A stretch of 64,000 nt of DNA from Vibrio maritimus (GCF_021441885.1 NZ_CP090438.1:1984001-2048000); one strand, 5' to 3'. Shown: positions 54,021 to 63,556, counted from the first letter of the stretch. The notes: generated by a model from the sequence alone, not told the origin. Numbers and translations: made by a program.

Positions 54021-54704
54021 ATGGATAAACAAAAAGCCCTCAAAAAGATCGCTAAATGTCTAGAGCTAGGCAACTCAGCGAACGTCAATGAAGCCGCAAA
54101 CGCCATCAAGATGGCGCATAGGCTTATGTTGAAATATGGTCTCGATAAAGATGATATCGAGTTCATCAAGATGGGTAAGACGCAATCCACTCACCTGCTT
54201 CCGACCAACATCAGCTCAACCTTGCTGCGTGTTATTCGTGGTATCAACACCAAGTTTGGTGTTGAAGCTGTCCTGCTCAATCATAAAGGGCTAAAACGCG
54301 TCGAGTTCATTGGTGAAGCGGATCGCGCTATCTTTGCTGCTTTTGCATTTGACATCATTTACCGCGAGATGAACGAGCAGACAGGTCAGTTTAGAAATAG
54401 TTTTGCGGGCTCTGGCACGTCTACGACCGAAGTGACGCGCCGTGTGAACTCTTTTGTTTCTGGTTGGATTGAAGGTGCGCTTGAAAAGCTGCCAGTCATC
54501 ACACCTGATGACGAGTCAGCAAACAAGATCAACAACTACATAGATAAAGAGTTTAAAAACATTGACCGTGAAACCTTCAAACAGCAACTAAAAGAAGCCA
54601 TGAAGAACATCACTGCAGACTATGAAGTCGGTCTCAAAAAAGGTCGAAAGGTGGCAGTCAACCGCCCTATTGACGGTGCACAGGCTCCAAAACTACTTAA
54701 ATAG
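54021..54704 (+). CDS. DUF2786 domain protein
   Basis: A 227-residue cytoplasmic protein whose N-terminal ~40 residues are a DUF2786 domain (KALKKIAKCLELGNSANVNE then AANAIKMAHRLMLKYGLD). The rest is of unknown fold, with a helix-rich C-terminal half. The function is not known. The ATG at 54021 is preferred over a GTG at 53940, because it starts the domain and has CAGG upstream. Confidence 0.85.
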   Translation: MDKQKALKKIAKCLELGNSANVNEAANAIKMAHRLMLKYGLDKDDIEFIKMGKTQSTHLLPTNISSTLLRVIRGINTKFGVEAVLLNHKGLKRVEFIGEADRAIFAAFAFDIIYREMNEQTGQFRNSFAGSGTSTTEVTRRVNSFVSGWIEGALEKLPVITPDDESANKINNYIDKEFKNIDRETFKQQLKEAMKNITADYEVGLKKGRKVAVNRPIDGAQAPKLLK

Positions 54705-54739
54705 AAACCTATCTAACTTGCAAACGGAGCGCAGAATAG

Positions 54740-55765
54740 ATGTTTAAAAGCTTGGCGACTCACCCACGTAGCATGCTGCTTTTACTCGTATTATTCTGCC
54801 TTCCCTCCTCCGCCCAGGCGTCTACCGAGGCGCTAGAAAAACAAGCTTTACTTAACAATGCCGATGCCCAATACCAGCTAGGTCTCGCCTACGAGACGGG
54901 TGAAGGTGTTAAACGTGACCTTACAAAAGCGGCACACTGGTATCAACAAGCCAGTGAGAATGAACATCCCGCCGCCACGTTTAACTACGCTCAAGCGCTA
55001 GAGTTTGGTCGAGGTGTTCAAGCCAATCCATCAAAAGCCGCGCTACTCTATACTAAGCTCGCGGTTCAAGGTGACGTCTCTGCACTCGGAAAAGTCGCAA
55101 AACTCTATCAACAAGCAGCGGTAGACATTCCTAACGAAGACCAAGCGGTTTTGTGGTACTCCCTTGCGAAAGATGCTTCGCCTAGCTATCAAGAAGCTTA
55201 TGACGCCGCACTTCAAGCACAGTTCAATGCTCAGCAGTTGCGCCAGATAGAGGCACTGAAACAGCAAGAGCAAGCAAACGCACCTCAAGCGGTTACTCAC
55301 ATACCCTCGCCGGAGGCGACCTCTTCAGATTGGCGTTGGTTAATCCACGCGAGCTACCTTGTCTTGATCGGAGCAATCATTGCTACTGGAGTCTATCTAC
55401 AGAGACAAACAATGCGTGCGTCCAATGATCATGAATTGAACCTCGGACAGCTAAAACAAAACCTCGCTAAACAACAACAGATCATCAAAACATTGCAAAA
55501 ACAACTTAAATCGGCAACCGAACAACTGCGCAGTCGCTCGACTGATTCCCAAAACTCGAGTTCCCAAAGCCCACATTCAGCGGTAAGAGATGCCTACCTT
55601 CGCTTCGGGCTCAACATGAATGAACAACCTACAGCAAAGCAGATCAAGGCGCGCTACAAGCAGTTGAGCCGCATTTATCACCCAGATGCCCAAGGTAGTG
55701 AAGAAGAGATGAAGCAGCTTAACCTTGCGCTGAACACGCTTACCAACCATCTAAAGAGTCGATAA
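54740..55765 (+). CDS. Sel1-repeat and J-domain membrane protein
   Basis: A 341-residue protein with a signal peptide (cleavage near AQA, residue ~27), two to three Sel1-like repeats (ADAQYQLGLAYETGEGVKRD and HPAATFNYAQALEFGRGVQA), a membrane helix at ~198-217 (HASYLVLIGAIIATGVYL), a coiled coil (~230-265) and a C-terminal J domain with the HPD motif in YHPDAQG. The J domain would face the cytoplasm and could recruit DnaK, with the Sel1 part in the periplasm. Partner unknown. RBS GGAG. Confidence 0.83.
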   Translation: MFKSLATHPRSMLLLLVLFCLPSSAQASTEALEKQALLNNADAQYQLGLAYETGEGVKRDLTKAAHWYQQASENEHPAATFNYAQALEFGRGVQANPSKAALLYTKLAVQGDVSALGKVAKLYQQAAVDIPNEDQAVLWYSLAKDASPSYQEAYDAALQAQFNAQQLRQIEALKQQEQANAPQAVTHIPSPEATSSDWRWLIHASYLVLIGAIIATGVYLQRQTMRASNDHELNLGQLKQNLAKQQQIIKTLQKQLKSATEQLRSRSTDSQNSSSQSPHSAVRDAYLRFGLNMNEQPTAKQIKARYKQLSRIYHPDAQGSEEEMKQLNLALNTLTNHLKSR

Positions 55766-55904
55766 TCGCTATTTAAACTGGCGGTTTTATAACCAAATCT
55801 GCACAATACCACTTTTTTGAAACATATATTTAACATTCCTATTGGTTTTGTGTCATAATACTCCGCGAAAATAACACCCAGACAGATAAGGGTGGGGAGT
55901 AATA

Positions 55905-56093
55905 ATGTACGTATTCACTAAAGAAGGTATCTGTGACTGGTGCCACACACCAAGTTATGTCACTAAACATGAGTATATTGACGGCAAGTGCCATCACTCT
56001 TGCGAGCAATGTTTAAGTTTTGCCGTTATGGATGTCAGGCAGTTTAATCTCGCAGAAATCGAGCTTCGCAACAAAATGACCGCTCAACCGTAA
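55905..56093 (+). CDS. Small CxxC protein
   Basis: A 62-residue protein with CDWCH (~residue 10) and CHHSCEQC (~residue 32-39), a four-Cys (plus His) zinc-ribbon-like arrangement. No signal peptide. No family recognised. A strong GGGGAG RBS precedes the ATG. It is followed closely by a hairpin terminator. Confidence 0.75.
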   Translation: MYVFTKEGICDWCHTPSYVTKHEYIDGKCHHSCEQCLSFAVMDVRQFNLAEIELRNKMTAQP

Positions 56094-56106
56094 ATGAAAT
56101 GCAATG

Positions 56107-56130
56107 CGCCTCTGTTAACAGAGGCGTTTT
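56107..56130 (+). terminator. Rho-independent terminator after the CxxC gene
   Basis: CGCCTCTG / CAGAGGCG with a TTAA loop and a TTTT tail. Confidence 0.85.
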
Positions 56131-56358
56131 AGTCTCTAGTCCCTCAAACTCCCTACACCCCGCTCAACTCATTGCTTACCAACAGACGTACTATACAGTG
56201 GTTATACAGTACTTTTACTCCAAACTACTGTTGTTACATCATCTCACCCTAAAAACTCACGATAACCTAAAATTTAAATTCATTAAAATTCAGACACTTA
56301 AGTTTAACTGAGTTTTTAATGAACAAAAAATGCTTGATCTTTCCCCTGCAAAAAACTA

Positions 56359-56374
56359 CTGTATAACCATACAG
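56359..56374 (+). promoter_or_regulatory. LexA (SOS) box
   Basis: CTGTATAACCATACAG is a perfect CTGT-N8-ACAG site with the T-rich/A-rich inner bases of strong LexA boxes, 22 bases before the SulA-like start codon. Repression by LexA is expected to be tight. Confidence 0.9.
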
Positions 56375-56395
56375 CATGTATAAAGGAACAGGGTT

Positions 56396-56797
56396 ATGTT
56401 ACTCAACAATCAAATTCGCTCTCAATACAATGTTTCACGTACTTACAACGCATTCGGTAGCAGTATTGCACCACAAGGAATTCAGGATGAAGTTCTTGAA
56501 AAGTTATCGAGGCTAACGTCTAGACCACAGTGGATTTTGATGACAGCTGAATGCCCTCGCCCTTCTGCAGGACAAGCACTTCATTTTCATAAGTTGGGTA
56601 AGCATATGGTTCAAATGAAACCTTCTGCTAGCTTGACGCAATATCAAGTTGTCGAAAAAGCAATCCGCTCTGGAAACGCATGCGCCATTATCGCCAACGG
56701 TCAGTTTAGTACCCAAGAGCAAGCAACGCTGAACGCACTCGCTTTAAGCCAGCAGTGTGAAGTCGTTTTTTTATCTGGCGAACGTTATCTACATTAA
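56396..56797 (+). CDS. sulA: SulA-like SOS cell division inhibitor
   Basis: A 133-residue protein resembling SulA. The core WILMTAECPRPSAGQALHFH then VQMKPSASLTQYQVVEKAIR and SGNACAIIANGQFSTQEQA follow the SulA pattern (E. coli has WLTPQQKLS... and RTGNYSVVIGW). SulA binds FtsZ and blocks division during DNA damage. The LexA box just upstream fits. Shorter than the E. coli protein (169). RBS is weak, perhaps masked. Confidence 0.82.
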   Translation: MLLNNQIRSQYNVSRTYNAFGSSIAPQGIQDEVLEKLSRLTSRPQWILMTAECPRPSAGQALHFHKLGKHMVQMKPSASLTQYQVVEKAIRSGNACAIIANGQFSTQEQATLNALALSQQCEVVFLSGERYLH

Positions 56798-56927
56798 TAG
56801 GCCTCTTTTCAGACTCGAGGCAGCGAACCTGCCTAGAGTCGTACCTACATTCCCGCTCACACAACCACCCTTTACACGAACCTAAAGCCGTCTTTTTAAA
56901 CAATTGACTCTATAACATAAACAAATT

Positions 56928-56943
56928 GCGCAAACGTTTGCTT
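56928..56943. promoter_or_regulatory. PurR-like operator upstream of purC
   Basis: GCGCAAACGTTTGCTT closely fits the PurR operator (ACGCAAACGTTTGCGT), 114 bases before the purC start. Repression by hypoxanthine or guanine is expected. Confidence 0.75.
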
Positions 56944-57056
56944 TTTCTCTGGCAGGATCAACCAGTTCTGGTATGATGCGTGGCAATAATGAGTGTTACC
57001 ACTCTTCCACTTGTTGTCGCTGTTGTCGCGACCTTACATTAGATAGGAATGTCTCC

Positions 57057-58163
57057 ATGAGTCTTGCTGATCAAGTTCTTGCCGTAAACGACGATCTCCC
57101 AATTCGCACTAACAAACCGGTTCATAGCGGTAAAGTGCGTTCTGTATATTGGCTGACTGAAGAAGATAGCCGCCGCCTTATCAAAGAGAAAGGCTACGAC
57201 GTAGCAGAAGACGCACCACTTGCGATTATGGTTATCAGTGACCGAATTTCAGCATTTGATTGTATTTGGCACGGCGAAGGTGATCTTCGAGGTGTTCCTG
57301 GTAAAGGCGCAGCACTTAATGCGATTTCAAATCACTGGTTCCAACTTTTCAAAGATAACGGTTTAGCGGATAGCCATATCCTGGACATCCCTCACCCATT
57401 TGTTTGGATCGTTCAAAAAGCTAAACCAGTCATGATTGAAGCTATTTGTCGTCAATACATCACTGGCTCAATGTGGCGTGCCTATGAGAAAGGCGAGCGA
57501 GAGTTTTGCGGTATTACGCTACCAGAGGGTCTAGAGAAAGACTCGAAGCTGGAAGATATTCTTATTACACCGTCCACAAAAGGTATCTTGCGCGGTATTC
57601 CTGGTGTTCCTGAAGCAGATGATGTCAACATCACTCGCCAGAACATTGTCGACAACTTCGAAGCATTCAACTTTAGCAATGCAGCTGACATTGATGGCTA
57701 TGAGAAGTTGCTTAAAGAAGGCTTTGGCGTTATCAGTAATGCACTTGAAGTGATTGACCAAACGTTTGTTGATACCAAGTTTGAATTCGGCTACGTAACG
57801 GATTCAAAGGGCAAAGAAAAGCTAATCTATATGGATGAAGTGGGCACACCTGACTCATCACGTATCTGGGATACGAAAGCCTACGAAACAGGAAGCATCG
57901 TTGAAAACTCAAAGGAAGGCTTCCGTCAGTTCCTGCTAAACCACTTCCCAGATCCTGATATCCTTCTAAATAAAGAGCGCATGCCAGAGCGCGAGGCACT
58001 TGCGAAAGATAATGCATTGCCGCTAGAAGCACTAATGGACGTATCACGCACTTATACTGGTATCGCAGAAAAGATTACGGGTCGTGAGATCAAGCTAAGC
58101 GAAAATCCAAAACAAGAGATCATCGATATCTTGCGTGCCGAATACGACTTGATTGCAGACTAA
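57057..58163 (+). CDS. purC: Phosphoribosylaminoimidazole-succinocarboxamide synthase (SAICAR synthase)
   Basis: A 368-residue enzyme of purine synthesis that joins aspartate to CAIR using ATP. Motifs: SGKVRSVY, MVISDRISAFD, GKGAALNAIS, ITGSMWRAYEKG, DTKFEFGYV and MDEVGTPDSSRIWD. This is the longer PurC form seen in vibrios. The ATG at 57057 has AGGAA upstream; the earlier frame (56973) gives extra residues with no family match. A PurR-like site lies upstream. Confidence 0.95.
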   Translation: MSLADQVLAVNDDLPIRTNKPVHSGKVRSVYWLTEEDSRRLIKEKGYDVAEDAPLAIMVISDRISAFDCIWHGEGDLRGVPGKGAALNAISNHWFQLFKDNGLADSHILDIPHPFVWIVQKAKPVMIEAICRQYITGSMWRAYEKGEREFCGITLPEGLEKDSKLEDILITPSTKGILRGIPGVPEADDVNITRQNIVDNFEAFNFSNAADIDGYEKLLKEGFGVISNALEVIDQTFVDTKFEFGYVTDSKGKEKLIYMDEVGTPDSSRIWDTKAYETGSIVENSKEGFRQFLLNHFPDPDILLNKERMPEREALAKDNALPLEALMDVSRTYTGIAEKITGREIKLSENPKQEIIDILRAEYDLIAD

Positions 58164-58194
58164 TTCTGGCCAGCTTTGAAGACATTCAGTACCA

Positions 58195-58223
58195 AAAAGG
58201 GGGAGCATGGCGCTCCCCCTTTT
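58195..58223. terminator. Terminator after purC (bidirectional)
   Basis: A 12-bp perfect stem AAAAGGGGGAGC / GCTCCCCCTTTT with a 5-base loop between purC and the convergent gene at 58310. Confidence 0.88.
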
Positions 58224-58309
58224 CATTGGTTCGAACATTGTTAACTATACGAATATTGGGGTATCTGCATGGCTAACTAAGTCTCAATTTAGCATCGACT
58301 AAGCTAATG

Positions 58310-58696
58310 CTAAGCATGGATCACTGCGATCAGTACGTCTTCATCGGGCACCGCAGTAATACTCGCATTCCCTTTGGCTTGTATCGTTTCGATTTGATCG
58401 GCATCGAGTGAATAAGGCATTATCACTTGTAGGCAATCAATATGCTCATCTCGAGCAAGTCGAATTAACGACACTAGGTTGGATTCATCACTACGACTGG
58501 TTGATAAAGACTGAAGCGCCATCTCCCACAAGCGGCTGTCTGGGTCACTGTCTTGTTTGGTGGTCTCTTTCCAAGCCTCACCAAACACTGGAGCCACAGA
58601 AGCTAACGCCTCTAGGAAAGTCCATTTTTTACTGCACGATTCGCCGAGAAAACTGGTGTAATCAAACTCCACTGGCGATTTTTTATCATCACACAT
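58310..58696 (-). CDS. Small conserved-looking hypothetical protein
   Basis: A 128-residue cytoplasmic protein, mostly acidic and helical, with a beta-strand-like C-terminal segment (ITAVPDEDVLIAVIHA). No family recognised. The ATG at 58696 has GGGAG five bases upstream; a GTG six bases earlier is less likely. Standalone gene convergent with purC. Confidence 0.7.
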   Translation of the reverse strand: MCDDKKSPVEFDYTSFLGESCSKKWTFLEALASVAPVFGEAWKETTKQDSDPDSRLWEMALQSLSTSRSDESNLVSLIRLARDEHIDCLQVIMPYSLDADQIETIQAKGNASITAVPDEDVLIAVIHA

Positions 58697-58899
58697 CTTC
58701 ACTCCCGATTGCAGAATGCTACTTGATTACTATCATTCAAGCTTGCTTATATAGCAATAGGATATATAAAAACGGTCTTTTATAGCCCTTTTACGATGTG
58801 AAAAGTGATATAAAAACCCAATACGCAACATCTTCTGAACATTCGCTCAGCAATAGGCAAATTGTTGTGTAACCTGCCTTGACACCTCGCTAACGGACA

Positions 58900-61248
58900 C
58901 TACCTCAAGTCTAGCACTCTGCTAGCTTTTCGGTACTTCACTCGCCATCCCGACCAAGCAGGCAGCTCTTTGCGTTTAGGGTCATCTTTTCTTGATCCCG
59001 AATGATGACTGACTTCGACTAGTTTACCTTTACCGAAGTACTCAACCGTCAGTGTCAAACCACTCAATTGAATAACAAGTGGATACTTAGCAGCGAAGTC
59101 GGCATACTCCCATTCAGGAATGCCTTCAAACTCAAAGTCATTCGCATCGATAAGTTCAAGATCGTCGAAGCTTTCAACACCAAGTTCGGCAAGCCTACTT
59201 TGTAACCATAGAGACAGTTCTCCAGTCTCATAGCTCTGCCCTTGCCCCAATCCTAGTTCAAGATACAGTTTCCAATGCGCCATTTTTGTTGATAATTCTT
59301 GTGCTAACCCCGGCAATAGCTGACCACTCATTATCGCATTAGCAATAACTGCAAGTGCGGCTTCTCCCTGCGGTTCACTTTCTCGTTTGGCAATTGTTCT
59401 TCCTGCATAAACTAAGGTTTCAGTGGTAACGAGGCCGGCTTCCGTCTCAACGGCCTCTCCAGCAACCCACTCACCTATCGAAAGCTCACGCAGCAAGGAG
59501 AGTTCAACCGGAACTAGCAAGGTTCCCAAGGTCATCGTCTGTTTCACACCGCGCCCTGGTAGGGAGTGCGTTGATAACACCAACGCAGATTCTGCATTAC
59601 TCTTGAGTCGACAAGAGCGACCCAACAAGACCTCAATCAACCCATTACCAAGCGCCTCGCGTCTTCTCTCTCGACGCACAAACAACAACGTTGGATTGGC
59701 ATTGATCATCTGCTTAACCCACTCGTTTCGATCGTATCGCGATGCGACTTCTAGACTTGGCAGCTCAAATACCGAACGCATTTGCTCGGACAAACCTTGC
59801 GCTTCGCGCAGAGCATCTTGATCTGCGCTGACGCCAGAGAAGCTCTCGCCACGCAGTAAACCAACCATGATTTGCGCATCGCATCCAAACGGCTCTTCGA
59901 TATCCAAGCGTTCAAGTGCTTCTTCGTTAGATGTCAGTTGATAAAGCTTGCCCGTAGTACAGATTGCTGCGGTCAAATCAATCATGACCTCTTTCAGCGC
60001 CTTGGTTGGCATCTTCGTGACAAGATCGGCATAGATAGCATCAACTGGCAGTGGAGCAAGATTTCGCCCATGCTCGGTAATGCCATTATCATCAATCGCC
60101 CCTAACTCTTTGAGCTGCATTTTTGCCGAGGCTAATGACTTATCCGGTATAGTGTCGATAAAACTGAGGGTCTCTAACTCGTGCCCACAAACCGCGGAAG
60201 CCAGCATTGGCTCCACGATAGACTCGCGTTGCAACTCCGGTGGTGTTACCGACTCTAATGCTGCATGCTCTCCATACAAACGTACACAAATACCATTCAT
60301 CACGCGCCCTGCGCGGCCCGATCGCTGCGACGCGCTCGCTTTTGAAATGTGAGTGAGCATGAGCGTCGTTTGACCATTTCGCTGGACATTACGGCGCTCT
60401 AACCCTGAATCAATCACTAGCCCGATATTGGGAATGGTCAGCGACGTCTCAGCAACATTAGTAGCCAGTACCACTTTGCGCTTGTCTTGTATGGTCATGG
60501 CTAAGCTCCGCTCATGATCCGTCACTGAGGCATGCAGCGGCGCAACAAGAATGTCGTCAGTGTCACAAAGAGGAGCCAATGCAGTTCTAACTTGTTGTAT
60601 CTCTTTTCTGCCAGGTAGAAACACCAAGATATCACCCGATGTTTCACCAAGTTGCTCTATCACTTCTTGCTTAATTCGCGTTTCTAGATGACGACTATCA
60701 GGTAGCTGTCGACTGTCATCGCGTCGATGTTGAATATCCACGTCATAAACACGACCACTTGCCACCAGCCGCTCGGCATTGAAGTAACGCGCTAACTTCT
60801 CACCCTCGATTGTCGCAGAGGTAATAATGGTTCGGTGTGACTGCTTCTGTTTGAGTAATGCCACCAATAAATCGGTATCCCAGCGACGCTCATGAAACTC
60901 ATCCACGATAACAACCGAATATTCAGCTAACTCGTTCTCCGCGTACCAACGTAGTGCCACCCCAGGCGTTACGAATACTACCTGAGATTCCGCGGTAAAA
61001 CGGTTTTCTAGCTTGATGGCGTACCCTATTTTTTCTCCGACTTTCTCTCCTAGAGATCCAGCTAAAAATTCGGCAAGAGAGGTGCAAGCGATTCGACGCG
61101 GCTCAACGACGAGGACTTTACCCTGCTCCATTGCCCAAAGCGGAAGTCTTGTAGACTTGCCCGATCCTGTATCTGCTTCAACAATAAGGTGGGAATGTGC
61201 CAGCGTTTGCTTCACATCTTGTTCAATAGAATCAATAGGTAAGGTCAT
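58900..61248 (-). CDS. HrpB-like DEAH-box ATP-dependent helicase
   Basis: A 782-residue superfamily 2 helicase. Motif I is DTGSGKST (~residues 26-33), motif II DEFH, motif III SAT, motif V LATNVAETSLTIP and motif VI QRSGRAGR. A helicase-associated region and an HrpB_C-like C-terminal domain follow (ELPAWSGWRVKYRKASRVLD). It is a little shorter than typical HrpB (~810-820), so it may be a sister group. RNA substrate unknown. The ATG at 61248 starts the family N-terminus; the RBS is weak. Confidence 0.85.
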   Translation of the reverse strand: MTLPIDSIEQDVKQTLAHSHLIVEADTGSGKSTRLPLWAMEQGKVLVVEPRRIACTSLAEFLAGSLGEKVGEKIGYAIKLENRFTAESQVVFVTPGVALRWYAENELAEYSVVIVDEFHERRWDTDLLVALLKQKQSHRTIITSATIEGEKLARYFNAERLVASGRVYDVDIQHRRDDSRQLPDSRHLETRIKQEVIEQLGETSGDILVFLPGRKEIQQVRTALAPLCDTDDILVAPLHASVTDHERSLAMTIQDKRKVVLATNVAETSLTIPNIGLVIDSGLERRNVQRNGQTTLMLTHISKASASQRSGRAGRVMNGICVRLYGEHAALESVTPPELQRESIVEPMLASAVCGHELETLSFIDTIPDKSLASAKMQLKELGAIDDNGITEHGRNLAPLPVDAIYADLVTKMPTKALKEVMIDLTAAICTTGKLYQLTSNEEALERLDIEEPFGCDAQIMVGLLRGESFSGVSADQDALREAQGLSEQMRSVFELPSLEVASRYDRNEWVKQMINANPTLLFVRRERRREALGNGLIEVLLGRSCRLKSNAESALVLSTHSLPGRGVKQTMTLGTLLVPVELSLLRELSIGEWVAGEAVETEAGLVTTETLVYAGRTIAKRESEPQGEAALAVIANAIMSGQLLPGLAQELSTKMAHWKLYLELGLGQGQSYETGELSLWLQSRLAELGVESFDDLELIDANDFEFEGIPEWEYADFAAKYPLVIQLSGLTLTVEYFGKGKLVEVSHHSGSRKDDPKRKELPAWSGWRVKYRKASRVLDLR

Positions 61249-61456
61249 TGTACTTTCTGAAATCTCGGTCGGATGTCGAGAGTATACCTGTTGCTGTCGC
61301 AAGGTGCAGTACAACCTCAGTCAGCGATAGGATTTTTATGTGATATTTTCTACAATTAGTTAACATTTGCACTTCGCTTAATCTCTTAATTTGTGTTAAA
61401 TTAGCGCGCTAATTGTTCCTATTTCCCGAATGACTGTTCCCATATCAGGTAACCTA

Positions 61457-63145
61457 ATGAACAACAACAAACGACCGCTTTACATCCCTTACGCAGGTCC
61501 TGCGCTTCTTAGTACTCCATTACTCAATAAAGGCAGTGCTTTCACTTCAGAAGAGAGAATGTCTTTTAACCTAGAAGGTCTTCTTCCAGAAACGACAGAG
61601 ACCATTCAAGAGCAAGTAGACCGTGCTTACAAGCAGTACACTAGCTTTGAAAATGACATGGATAAGCACATCTATCTGCGCAATATCCAAGATACGAACG
61701 AAACCCTTTTCTACCGTTTAGTTCAGAATCACATCTCGGAAATGATGCCGATCATTTACACCCCAACTGTAGGTGCAGCATGTGAGAACTTCTCGAACAT
61801 TTATCGTCGTGGTCGTGGTCTGTTCATCTCTTATCCAAATCGTGATCGCATCGATGACCTACTCAACAACGCACGTAACCACAATGTTAAAGTCATTGTT
61901 GTAACCGACGGTGAACGTATCCTCGGTCTTGGTGACCAAGGTATCGGTGGTATGGGGATTCCAATTGGTAAGTTGGCACTGTACACCGCATGTGGTGGTA
62001 TCAGCCCAGCTTATACACTGCCAATCGTACTTGATGTGGGTACGAACAACCCGCAACGCTTAGCAGACCCAATGTACATGGGCTGGCGTCATCCTCGTAT
62101 CACGGGTGATGAATATCGCGCGTTCGTTGAAGATTTCATCCAAGCTGTACAGCGTCGCTGGCCTGATGCACTGGTTCAATTCGAAGACTTTGCTCAGAAA
62201 AATGCAATGCCACTTCTTGAGCGCTACAAAAATCGAATCTGCTGCTTTAACGATGACATTCAAGGTACCGCTGCCGTCACTGTTGGCTCGCTATTAGCAG
62301 CTTGTAAGGCGGCTGGCAGCAAACTGTCAGAGCAACGTGTAACTTTCCTAGGTGCAGGTTCGGCTGGTTGCGGTATTGCAGAAGCAATCGTGGCTCAAAT
62401 GGTATCTGAAGGCATTAGTGACGAGCAAGCTCGCTCACAGGTCTTCATGGTTGACCGCTGGGGTCTACTACAAGAAGGCATGCCAAACCTGTTGGACTTC
62501 CAGCAGCGCCTGGTACAAAAACATGAGCACACGCAAAACTGGGAATCAGAGAACTCTGGTTTCTCGCTTCATGACGTAATCAAAAATGCTAAGCCAACTG
62601 TGCTTATCGGTGTATCAGGTGCACCCGGCCTATTTAGCAAAGAGATCATTCAAGAGATGCATCAGCATTGTGAGCGTCCGATTGTGTTCCCACTTTCGAA
62701 CCCAACAAGCCGTGTTGAAGCGACGCCGAACGACATCCTTCGTTGGACGAACGGCCAAGCACTTGTAGCAACAGGTAGCCCATTTGACCCTGTTGTCGTT
62801 GAAGGTAAAACCTACCCAATCGCACAGTGCAACAACAGCTACATTTTCCCTGGTATTGGCTTAGGTGTCCTTGCTGCTCAAGCATCTCGCGTAACCGACG
62901 AAATGCTAATGGAGTCTAGCCGTGCATTGGCCGAGTGCTCTCCGCTGGCACAAAAAGGCTCTGGTCAGTTACTTCCGCCTCTAGAAGAGATTCATCTGGT
63001 CTCTAAGCGCATCGCTTTCGCTGTCGCTAAAAAAGCTATCGAACAAGGTGTGGCGAAAGAGTGTTCAGATGAAACCTTACTCAAAGCCATCGAAGAAAAC
63101 TTCTGGCAGCCTGTTTATCGCAAATATAAGCGTTCAGCGTTCTAA
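61457..63145 (+). CDS. maeA: NAD-dependent malic enzyme
   Basis: A 562-residue malic enzyme that makes pyruvate, CO2 and NADH from malate. Catalytic Tyr is in MPIIYTPTVG, metal ligands in FEDFAQKNAM and CFNDDIQGT, and NAD binds at FLGAGSAGCGIAEAI. The length fits MaeA/SfcA rather than the larger phosphotransacetylase fusion MaeB. The ATG at 61457 with AGGTAA upstream is used. Divergent from the helicase gene; ends at a good terminator. Confidence 0.94.
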   Translation: MNNNKRPLYIPYAGPALLSTPLLNKGSAFTSEERMSFNLEGLLPETTETIQEQVDRAYKQYTSFENDMDKHIYLRNIQDTNETLFYRLVQNHISEMMPIIYTPTVGAACENFSNIYRRGRGLFISYPNRDRIDDLLNNARNHNVKVIVVTDGERILGLGDQGIGGMGIPIGKLALYTACGGISPAYTLPIVLDVGTNNPQRLADPMYMGWRHPRITGDEYRAFVEDFIQAVQRRWPDALVQFEDFAQKNAMPLLERYKNRICCFNDDIQGTAAVTVGSLLAACKAAGSKLSEQRVTFLGAGSAGCGIAEAIVAQMVSEGISDEQARSQVFMVDRWGLLQEGMPNLLDFQQRLVQKHEHTQNWESENSGFSLHDVIKNAKPTVLIGVSGAPGLFSKEIIQEMHQHCERPIVFPLSNPTSRVEATPNDILRWTNGQALVATGSPFDPVVVEGKTYPIAQCNNSYIFPGIGLGVLAAQASRVTDEMLMESSRALAECSPLAQKGSGQLLPPLEEIHLVSKRIAFAVAKKAIEQGVAKECSDETLLKAIEENFWQPVYRKYKRSAF

Positions 63146-63164
63146 CCTGAATCAATGTCACACG

Positions 63165-63194
63165 AAGGCTCTTGTTATCAAGAGCCTTTTTTTT
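63165..63194 (+). terminator. Rho-independent terminator after maeA
   Basis: A 10-bp perfect stem AAGGCTCTTG / CAAGAGCCTT with a TTAT loop and a run of T residues. Confidence 0.9.
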
Positions 63195-63232
63195 GTTTAA
63201 TGAGCCGCTAATTATGAAAAAGGAACCCTTCA

Positions 63233-63556
63233 ATGTTGGATCTATTCGCTCCAGGTGGCAAGTTACTCTCTCCTTACCTTCTTGAAATCTCTACCGCGCT
63301 AGTAGCCTGTGCGCTGGTTGTCCTCGGTGCTGACATTAATCGTTTGATGCGTAACGTATTACGTGATACTAATTTCGTTATTCGAACAGGCTGTTTTATA
63401 CTTCTTAACGCGTTTGGTTATGGATTGATCATCATAAAAGCCACGCCAGTATTAAAGAGTACTCTCAATAATATCGAACCCGGTTTGATGTTTTCCATCG
63501 TGGTTCTAAGCTTTGTAGGTATCGGCATTTGGGCTCAAAGGAATCGACAGATTTAG
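63233..63556 (+). CDS. DUF3392 family inner-membrane protein
   Basis: A 107-residue protein with three predicted membrane helices (ISTALVACALVVLGADI, then RTGCFILLNAFGYGLII, then GLMFSIVVLSFVGIGIW). DUF3392 is found in vibrios and relatives; function unknown. RBS AAGGAA. The stop TAG overlaps the GTG of the next gene (TAGTG), so the two are probably translationally coupled. Confidence 0.82.
   Translation: MLDLFAPGGKLLSPYLLEISTALVACALVVLGADINRLMRNVLRDTNFVIRTGCFILLNAFGYGLIIIKATPVLKSTLNNIEPGLMFSIVVLSFVGIGIWAQRNRQI

Larger units (their letters stand above)
56094..56395. promoter_or_regulatory. Region upstream of the SulA-like gene
   Basis: 302 bases: a terminator at 56107-56130, two direct TATACAGT repeats at 56192-56199 and 56203-56210 (11-base period), and the LexA box at 56359-56374. 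Otherwise AT-rich. No gene with an RBS. Confidence 0.5.

Noticed and set aside
53468..54190. A 240-codon open frame on the minus strand across the DUF3334 and DUF2786 genes
   Set aside because: It lies opposite two well-supported genes, has no family features and no RBS, and spans an intergenic hairpin.
56099..56311. A 70-codon frame upstream of the SulA-like gene
   Set aside because: It covers a terminator hairpin and has no RBS.
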